From an uncultured Prevotellaceae bacterium (GTDB taxonomy: Bacteria; Bacteroidota; Bacteroidia; Bacteroidales; Bacteroidaceae): a DNA stretch of 64,000 nt. A program made the translations under genes and the position numbers. Where the stretch lies: positions 1 to 64,000 of the forward strand of contig CAMHUI010000001.1 in the NCBI GenBank assembly GCA_946188345.1, in the 5' to 3' direction. This document shows, piece after piece, positions 15,800 through 25,600 of the stretch (the first letter of the stretch is position 1; each line of letters starts with the position of its first letter). The notes under the pieces were generated by a model that was not told the DNA's origin, ran no database searches, and saw only the letters and a list, made by a program, of their open reading frames with translations.

Positions 15800-16546
15800 T
15801 TACTTCGTTGTAGTCAGGGAGCTCAGCGGTATGTCCTCGATACGGCCGTCGAACTCTTCAATGAAGAAGTCTTTCCACACCTTATCTTCTGCATAGCCCT
15901 TACTGCTCTTCGGCACATAGAGGGTGACCCATGTGCGGTCTACCTTCTCGAAGGCGTTGGCCTCGCAAGTGGGAGGAGTGCCGCCTGCCAGATAGAGTGA
16001 CAGCAGCGATGTGCAACGCGAGAAGGCATCGGCTCCGACGGCAGTGATGCTGCTGGGCAGCACGACGGCCTTCAGGTTCGAGCAGCCATAGAACATCTCG
16101 TTGCCTATAGTGGTAACGCCGTTGGGAATCAGCATCGACGTGATGGCAGCACAACCTTCGAAGGCTCCTTCGCCGATGGAGGTTACGCTTGCGGGGATGT
16201 TGATGCCTGCTATCTGCGAGCAGTTATAGAAGGCGTAACCCTTGATGGTCTTCACGCTGCTGGGTATCGTCACCGATGTCAGCTGGGTGCAGTCGCGGAA
16301 GGCATACTCGCCGATAGAGACCACGGTGAAGGTCTTTCCGTTGAAGGTGACGGTGGAAGGTATCGTCACAGCTCCGGTATAGGCCGAACGGTTCTGATCG
16401 GAGAACACCTTATTGGCAACCTCCAACTCGGTGGTGGAGATGCGATAATAGTAGATGCCGTCTACTTCGCAGTCATAGGCAAATGCCTTGTTGCCATTCA
16501 GCAAGGCCATTGCGACGACCATCAGTGTCAGAAAAAATCTTTTCAT
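15800..16546 (-). CDS. BspA-type leucine-rich repeat surface protein
   Basis: A 248-residue protein with a signal peptide (MKRFFLTLMVVAMALLNGNKAFA). Residues about 60-195 hold four to five LRR_5 (BspA-type) repeats of about 23 residues: LTSVTIPSSVKTIKGYAFYNC, IAGINIPASVTSIGEGAFEGC, ITSMLIPNGVTTIGNEMFYGC, LKAVVLPSSITAVGADAFSRC. BspA-type proteins in oral and gut Bacteroidetes bind host proteins or other bacteria, so adhesion is a reasonable guess. There is no recognisable T9SS tail, and the length is short for the family. It has its own promoter and terminator and is separate from the giant gene upstream. Confidence 0.88.
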   Translation of the reverse strand: MKRFFLTLMVVAMALLNGNKAFAYDCEVDGIYYYRISTTELEVANKVFSDQNRSAYTGAVTIPSTVTFNGKTFTVVSIGEYAFRDCTQLTSVTIPSSVKTIKGYAFYNCSQIAGINIPASVTSIGEGAFEGCAAITSMLIPNGVTTIGNEMFYGCSNLKAVVLPSSITAVGADAFSRCTSLLSLYLAGGTPPTCEANAFEKVDRTWVTLYVPKSSKGYAEDKVWKDFFIEEFDGRIEDIPLSSLTTTK

Positions 16547-16594
16547 CTTATTCTTTTTTCCTGTTGTTTCTATTCTTTATTAACTAATACGGCA

Positions 16595-16626
16595 CAAAGG
16601 TACTTAAAAAAAACTATGTGCGCAAA
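16595..16626 (-). promoter_or_regulatory. Complete Bacteroidetes promoter for the BspA-like gene
   Basis: On the minus strand TTTG (16623-16626), 20 bp of spacer, then TACCTTTG (16595-16602). This is a full match to the TTTG-N19-21-TAnnTTTG pattern, 49 bp before the ATG. It lies in the short gap after the giant gene's stop codon. Confidence 0.75.
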
Positions 16627-16657
16627 ATTTTTGTGATAATTTTTTATTAGTACCCTA

Positions 16658-19600
16658 TTACATTGCCTGACCGATGGTTACATCGGTGTTTCCTGTCACC
16701 TTGGCATCTTCACCGAGTCCGCCGCCAAAGACGTTGCCCTTGATGTCGACGCCTTGCACGGGCTGGTTCTTGCGCGGCTCAGTCTCTGCACCGACAAGCG
16801 ACTCGTAGTCGATGGTGGCCTTCGTACCAATCTTCACATGGGTGTTGCCTGTCACCTGAGCATCCTGTCCGCCACCATATACATCACCGATGGCTCCGAT
16901 GGCTCCGGAGGCATGGGCAGGCAGGGTGACGGTCTTACCGTCTGGCAGCGTGATGGTCGTGCCGGCATAGGACGATTCCGCTGTTGCCTTCTCGCCTACC
17001 ACCTCGTCGATGTAGACATAGGGCTCTCCCTCCACGACGGCCGTCACACCGAGTCCGCCACCGAAGATGCGGCCGATACTCGTAAACGACTTGATGTTGA
17101 TGGTGGGCTGCTGCTTGCCTGCCGGTGTGGTATAGCTGGCCATGTTACCGCATCCGTAGAGCTCGCCGATAGTGACGGGGTTACAGCCTGTCTCTTCGAC
17201 GTTGACGGTGATGGAGCCGTTGATGACGCCCGACTCGTTGTTTCCGCCGAAGATGCGGTCGAAGTGTCCGCTCGTGACGGTCAGCTCCACGTCGTTACCG
17301 ATGTCGGCGGCCTTTGCACCGCCGTAGATTTCCTTCAGGTAGCTGATACATCCGAGCTTGATGTTGCCACGACCTTCCATATAGGCCACGTTGCCGCCGC
17401 CATAGATTTCCTGAATAACCAGATCACAGCCGCCACCCTCATCGAGCATGGCTACAGCCGTGTCGCGCACGTTACCTCTGGTGTTAGAACCGCCGAAGGC
17501 GTGGTGTATCGTTCCGCCGAAGAGGTTTGTCGTGGCTATACCCGTGCCATAAGACGATCCGGTGTGGGTAGCCTCGTCGTAGGTCAGATAGCCCACGTGG
17601 GCACCCGGGTTCTCTGCGCCGTTGGGCAGCGCATCCTTACCATTACCGCCACCGAAGACATAGTCAATCTCGTAGCAGCTGTGGACCGTCAGGTTCGTGG
17701 CAGGTGTCGAGGCTGCATTACCGCCGCCATAGACATAGCCGATGCTTGTGGTCTCACAGCCTTCAATGATGACGACCGTTGAGCCTGTCGCAATGTTCGT
17801 AGGACTATAGGCTGAGAGGTTACCACCGCCATAGACGGCTGCCACATCGAAGGTGTCGGTATTTCTGGCAGCCTTGTCGGCCAAGGTATTCTTGCCGGCA
17901 TTCTGTGTGCCAAAGACATGCACCAGGACGGTGCCCTTCGGCGAACCGTTTAGGTTGTTACAGCCGAAGATGTTACCCGTCACTATACAACCCTTCGCAT
18001 CGTCGGCAACACCCTCGTTGAGGGTCACCTTCACATTACCGTTGACCAAGGCCACCAAGTCTTCCGTAGCTCCGTAGAAGCCGCTCTTCTGACCCAGTCC
18101 GCCACCATAGACATTGCCATGGATATAGCCGGCCTTCAGGGTGACATAGGTATGGTCGTCGGTGTCGCTGTTCACGTCGCCGAGGGCCGAACCGCCATAG
18201 ACATCACCATAGATGTCAAGCGGGGCTTCGCTGCTTTCCTGGATGATGTTCACATCCACATTGCCTGCGGTAGCCGTGTCAAATCCGTAGCCACCACCAT
18301 GCACGTTGGCGTGGCTGGCATCCGTACCTACGGTACCGCCTTTCATGTTGAGGGTGATGTCGCCGGTCACGGTGCCACTGGCATTACATCCACCATAGAC
18401 ACCGCCGCTCACCTTGCCACCTGTCATTTCCATGGTGGCTGTGCCGCTGATGCTGGCTGCATTACCACCAGCAAAGAGTTTCGCTGCCGAGCTGCTTACA
18501 TCTGTGCCTGACACTGTCAGTGTCTTCTGGAACAGGACGTTGGTATTGCCATCCACAGCAGCAGCATCGCCACCACCATAGACATTGCCTACGACGACGG
18601 CATGATAGGCGTTATGCTCAGATGTGAGATCTCCGATGGTCACCTGCGGATTGCCGATAACAACGGCCGTAGCACCCTTACCGCCACCATAGACACTTCC
18701 GCTCACGATACCATTCAAGACGCTCACCGTAGGAGAACCTGTGTAGGCTGCCAGATTACCGCCTCCGAAGACGTCGGTGACATAATATTCGGGCTTGTCG
18801 CCCTCCCAGGCAACCGTCACGGTGACAGTGCCCTCGGGCTTACCGTTGACATTGTTAGCGCCATAGACATTGCCTGTCACATGACCGCCGCCAACCAGCA
18901 CCTCAACGTTGCCTTTCACGGCAGCAGCATTGCTGGCATCGCCCAGGCCACCGCCATAGACGGAGCCATTGACGGTTCCGGAGTAGACAATGACCTGGGT
19001 CTTGTCTTCCGTATTATCGTTGATGTCGCCAAGGGCTGAGCCGCCATAGACATCACCGTAGATGACGGCAGTACCACTGGTCACGTGGCTGGCGTCAATA
19101 CTTCCGATATGCACGGTCACGTTGCCGCTGGTAGCTGTTGCAGCACCATAGCCGCCACCATGGACATTGGCCGTGTGGTCGGCATCAACACCGATAGTAC
19201 CACCCGTCACATCGACGGTGATGGCACCTCCGACGGTACCCTTGCTGTTACAGCCTCCATAGACGCCATAGTCGGTACCGTCAGTTGTGCCACCCACACT
19301 GCCGGCCGACATGTTGACCGTAGTCGTACCGGTCACGTCGGCGGCATTACCGCCACCATAGATGTTGGCAGCTGTATTGTTGGCCTTATGGAAGTTCACT
19401 ACCGTGTTTCCTTTCACCTTGGCTGCATCGCCACCACCGTAGACGTCACCGCCGATGGTTGCCACATAGTCGGCATGATCGGTGTCACCGATGGTCACCA
19501 CGGAGCCGTTGACAGAACCCTTCTCCTGAGTGGCATCGGCAGGATCACCCTTACCGCCACCATAGACATTATAGTTGATGTGGCCGTTCTTGATGTTGAC

Positions 19601-22600
19601 CGCAGGACTGCCTGCATAGGTGGCCAGGTTACCACCACCATAGACGTTGTCAACATTCCAGCCGCAGCTCTCGTCCTGTTTCTCGATGTTGACGGTAATC
19701 TGTCCGGAGATGGTTCCTTCGAGGTTGTTGCCGCCGAAGACGTCGCCGATGTTACCGCCAACGATATTCAGCGTGACGTCGCCCGTGATGTTGGCCTTGT
19801 TGGCTCCACCATAGACAGCGTCAATCTTGTTGCCGGCTTCCATACAGCCGATGGTGATGACACCGGCACCGCTGTCGGCCTCGTTACCACCGCCGAAGAG
19901 GTTCGCTACGTTCAGGTTACAGCTGGTGTTCGACTGGGCTGTGACATTCATGCTGCCCACTATGGTACCCTTCTTGTTGCTGCCGCCAAAGACATTATAG
20001 ACCTCACCGCCAAGGATGGTCGTTGTGGCCACACCGGTACCATAGGTGTTTCCAGCACTGAGCTGGCCGACATCGGCACCCGGGTTCTCTTCCCAGTGGG
20101 CACCATTGTCGCGGGTAATCTTGTCCTTACCGTTACCGCCGCCGAAGACGTTGCCTATCTGGTAAGCGCCCAGCACGAGCACATCGATAGCGGGAGTGGC
20201 AGCAGCATTACCACCGCCATAGACGTATTCAATGCTGACATCGCTACAGCCATTGATGACCACCTGCAGGGGCTTGCTGGCTGCATCGTGAGCGGCAGCC
20301 TGATCGTTCTTGTCTGTATAGGATGTGAACTGGCCAGACTGTGTCAGAACTTCCGTCGCGGGATTGTATGCCGCAAGGTTACCACCGCCATAGACGGCCG
20401 TCATATCGTAGTTGTTGGTCGTGATATTGCCCTCCGAGTCATAGACACTCTTGGCATGAGCACCTCCGCCGGCAGGAACTGTCTTGTTTACCAGCACCAG
20501 CACGGTGCCCTTCGGCGAACCGTTCAGGTTGTTACATCCGAAGATACGGCCGGCAGTGACGATTGCATTTCCATCCACCGTTTCAGTGGCTTTGATGAAG
20601 GTGACTCCGTTCTGGGTCACGGTGACATTACCGTTCACATCGGCTGCAGTATCACTGTCGCCAAGGCCACCGCCGTAGGCATCGCCATAGATAGTACCCT
20701 TGTTCAGGTTGACACGGGTGTAGTCTTCCAGCCCGCTGTTCACCTTACCGAGAGCGGAACCGCCATAGACATCACCATAGATGATGGCCGTGCCGCTGGT
20801 CACTCCGGCTTCGATGCTGCCGATATTCACCACTACATCGCCTGCCGTCTCGGTGCTTGCACCATAGCCGCCACCATGGACGTTGGCAGGAGCGGCATCG
20901 GTGCCGACCTGACCGCCAGTCACATTGACCGTGGCAGTACCAGCTACAGAGCCCTTACTGTTACAACCGCCATATACACCGCCGGAGATACTACCATCCG
21001 ACATGTTGACCGTGGCCGTACCAGTCACGCCGGCAGCATTACCACCACCAAAGAGCTTAGCGGCTGCATTGTTAGCCTTATTATAAGTAATCAATGTATT
21101 GCCGTCGACCTTAGCAGCATCACCGCCACCATAGACATCGCCTCCGATGGTTGCCTCATAGGCTGCATGCTCTGTGTCGCCGATGGTCACCACGGAACCC
21201 TTGACCGAGCCCTTCGTCTGGGTCTCGTCAGTGGGATCGCCCTTACCACCACCATAGACATTATTGGTCACGTGGCCGTTCTTGATATTGACGGCAGGAC
21301 TGCCATCGTAGGATGCCAGGTTACCACCGCCATAGACATTCAGCACCTGCCAGGCGCAGTCGCCTGTCTTCTCGATGTTCACCGTGATGGTGCCACTGAT
21401 GCTGCCGCTCTGGTTGTTACCGCCAAAGACATTATTGATCTTACCGGCGTTGATGTTCAGCGTGATGTCGTTGTTTACGTTGGCCGCATTGGCTCCGCCA
21501 TAGACATCGCCGATGCCTTCGTCCTCGCCACCCGTGCAGCCGATGGTAATCGTGCCGGCATTACCTGCAGCCAGATTACCGCCGCCATAGACCTCAGTGA
21601 TGTGCATGTCGCAAGAGGTTGCACCCTTCTCAATGTTGACAGCCACGGTGCCGGTAATGTTACCCTTACTGTTACTGCCACCAAAGAGTTTATTGATGGT
21701 GCCGCCTGTAACGTCAACGTTGACGTTTCCATTCACGTTGGCTTCCTTCTGGGGTTCTGTTGTCTGGTCGCCATGACCGCCGCCGAACACCATGCCGGTG
21801 ACCGTACCGCCGTCGATATTGACATCGGTGCCGTTGACGTCGGCTGCATTACCGCCACCATAGACATTGCCTATCGTGGTATTGCACTTGTTGACGACGC
21901 TCACCACAGGCGTTCCAACGACGTTACCTGCATCACCACCGCCATAGACATCGCCGGTGACAGCAGCCACATAGGCTGCATGACCAGTGTCGCCGATGGT
22001 GACGACAGGATTGCCCGTCACCTGTCCCATGGTATGGTCAGACGGGTCGCCCTTGCCGCCACCGTAGACATTCAGGCTCACGGTACCGTTCTTGATATTG
22101 ACGGCCGGCGAACCGGTATACTGTGCGAGGTTACCGCCACCGAAGACATTGCCCACGTACCAGTTGGAGGCACAGGTTGCAGCGTCGTCTTTTTCTATAT
22201 TGACGGTTATCGTGCCGTAGATGTCACCGCTGGTGTTGTTACCACCGAAGACATTACCCACGATACCGCTGTTGATATTCACCACGATATTGGAGGGCGT
22301 ACTCGACGTTCCGATATTGGCCTGGTTGGCACCGCCATAGACATAGCCGATACCCTCCAGGGTGACACCGATATTCTCGGGGTCGCTGGCCTGGGTGGTA
22401 AGGTCGCCGGTGCAACCGATATTGATATTGCTGGCCACGCCGTCGGCCTCATTGCCGCCACCATACACCTCGCGGATCTTCATCTCGCAAGAAGTGGACT
22501 TGTTAATCGTAAGGTTCGACGTACCCATAATCGTGCCGCGGCTATTCGAGCCGGCAAATACACGGGCGATGGTTCCACCATTCACGTTGAAGGTGACGTC

Positions 22601-25600
22601 GCCTTTCACATCGGCATATTTCGAGGGGTTCGTGGCCGACTTGTCACCATGACCGCCACCGAAGGCATCGCCAATGGTACCGCCGTTCACCGTAATGCTG
22701 GTAGCTGTGACATCGGCAGCATTGCCACCACCATACAGATTGCCGACCTGCGTTGAGCAGTCGTTGACGACAATCACCGGTGTGCCAGACACGTCGGCAG
22801 CATCACCGCCGCCATAGACGTCGCCCAGCACAATGGCTGTGTGGCTGGCGTTATCATCACCGATGGTCACCTTCGGGTTACCGGTCACCGTGCCGGCCAC
22901 GCCGCGCATGGAGCCATCGACGAGATTACCGGCGCCACCACCATAGACATTGCCGGAGACCGTACCATGGAGGATATTCACCACGGGGTCGCCGCTATAG
23001 GTGGCCAGGTTGCCGCCGCCGAAGACATCGCCTACGTACCAGCCGCAACCCTTGGTCTCGTCCTGCTGCACGCTCACCGTGACGGTGCCATTCACCGTAC
23101 CGCTGATGTTGTTACCGCCAAAGACGCGACGGATGATACCGCTGGTAATATTGAGGGTGACATCACCTGTGTTATCGGCCTTGCGCGAACCACCATAGAG
23201 TTCGCCGATACCTTCCAGGGTCGTACCAATATTCTCGGGATGGGCAGCATGACCGTCATCCCCGGCAACAAGATCTCCGGTACAACCAATGGAAATCGTT
23301 GCCAAGGCACCGGGAGCCTCGTTACCGCCGCGGTACACCTCACCGATGATCATCGGGCAGGCACCGCTGGCCGTGCTCTTGTCAATGCTGATGCTGCTGC
23401 TCACGCGGATGACACCATGGGCGTTACTGCCACCGAACACCTGTCCGATGGTACCGCCCTTGATGGTGGCACTTGCCGTTCCCGCACCATAGCTGTTGGC
23501 GGTGGGATTCTCGTCGGTATTCCTGTAACCCACATGGGCCGGCGTGCCGCTCTCACCATTACCTCCGGCGAAGACGCGGCCGATGAGGCCACCATTGACG
23601 GTGACGCTGGTATAGGGTACTGCCGCAGCATTACCGCCGCCATAGACATCCTTGATGCTGGTCTCACAACCATTGATAGTCACCGTGGGATACTGTCCGG
23701 GAGTCGTGGGATTATAATGTGCCTTATTACCGCCGCCATAGACACCGTTGATGGCATATACGCCCTCGGTCTTCACGTCGCCGATGCTCTTCCCGGCGGG
23801 AAGCTCATCACCGGCTTTATAATATTGGGTAGGAACGGTGGTCACCGAGGGGTCAGAGGCATTCACCGTTACGGTCACCGTGCTCTTGGGCGAGCCCATG
23901 GCATTGTTACAGCCGAAGATGCTGGCAGGGTTATCGCCTGAGGCCTGCTTCTTCACCGCGCCGCCATTGACGACGACGGCCACAGCACCATTGACGTTAC
24001 AGTCGGCGTTGGTGATGCCCAGTCCGCCACCATAGAGCGAGCCATAGATGGTACCGGCATTCAGCGTGACATTGGTATGGTCGGAGGTGGCATCGTTCAC
24101 GGAACCGTCGGCAGAACCGCCATAGACATCACCGTAGACGGTGACGCCCGGCGTCGTCTGATTCTGCACGCCCAAGGTCAAATCGACATTACCATCAACC
24201 TCAGTAGCGGTACCATAGCCACCACCATGGATGTTGGCCGTCTGCGAGGTCGTACCTACCTGACCGCCGTCGATGTGCATGGTGACATTGCCTGAAATAG
24301 TACCGGTAGCATTGGAACCACCATAGACACCACCACTGACCTGACCACCTGTCATGCTAATATTTACTGTACCCCCTTGGTTCTGACAAGCTCCTCCATA
24401 TACTCCACCTGCGATAGAGGCAGAATAGCTTGTTCCACTAACGCCACCATTCTCGCCTGCTACGGTACCGCCCAATACATATATATTAGAGGTGTTTCTC
24501 GTGTAGCCATAAGAGCCACCTCCATAGACACCACGCTCTATATACGACTCGTCAGCAACAACAACATTTGTATTATATGTCAGAACCTGTCCGGAACTAC
24601 TGCCTGCACTATATCCGCAACCAGCTCCGAAGACATTGCCTCCGACGGCACGGTTAAGGACTTGAGTAGAATTGTTACTGTCAACATTAGTCTTGCCACC
24701 GACATATAGATAGGTGGCACCTGTAAGAGCTCCATTGGTTTGCTGGGTTCCATTAGCGCCGCCAGCAACCCAACCATTGATTGTGCCGCCAGTGAATACC
24801 ATCGTTCGGACACCACGGGCGTTAGCAAATTCAGCGGCACCATAAACGACACCGTCTATCTGAGCAGTACCGCGAACTCGGAGTTCAAATGCTCTTGCCG
24901 TGACGGTTTGGTTGTTGGTTTCATCCATGCCACCAGCAATACCATCAATGCGTCCGCCTTCCATGCAGAGATATCGTCTACCAGCATTGTGGGTACCTGA
25001 GACAGAATAATAATATGTCTGTGAACCACCAGCACCTGTATAGTCGTCATTGCCAGCTACAGTTACAGAAGATCCGAAGTTCCCACTTTTTATATAGGTC
25101 CGTGTATATAGCGAATTTGCCGTGCGATTGAGTTGGATAGACTGAGCTAAATACATGTTACCTATTACTCTCAACTTTGTATTGTCGCCCTTGGCCCTGT
25201 CATAGTCGCAACCAAGAATCATCAGTTGGTCACAAGAACGTGCAGCAGTCAATCCAGTGGTGAAATTTTGTAGAGAAGCGTATGTTCCACTTTCAATTTT
25301 AACTGTCTGATTACAATTCGCATCTCTTGAACCGCCACTCAATTGGCCTCCGTTTCCGGAATTGACGATGCCACGTCCCATCGTGAATGTATAGTTCGAA
25401 GCAGTAACGGCGGCTGTACTGTTCATATTCACGAACTCCACCTTGGCATTGTTGCCTCCAGCGGTGATAGAACGGGTGAAATTGCCATCCCAGCTAACCG
25501 TGCCGTCGGGATAGCGTGCTGTCATGGTACAGTTACCTGGAACAGTCACGGCATTGCCAGGGTTTCCTGTCAATACCCAGAAGTTGGTCTCGTAGGTACC

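Noticed and set aside
19085..22756. Open frame of 1,223 codons on the plus strand
   Set aside because: It is antisense to giant gene A and exists because the repeated GC-rich codons leave few stops in that frame. The translation is low-complexity Thr/Ala/Ile/Asp-rich and changes with the repeats; no start signal or domain is seen.
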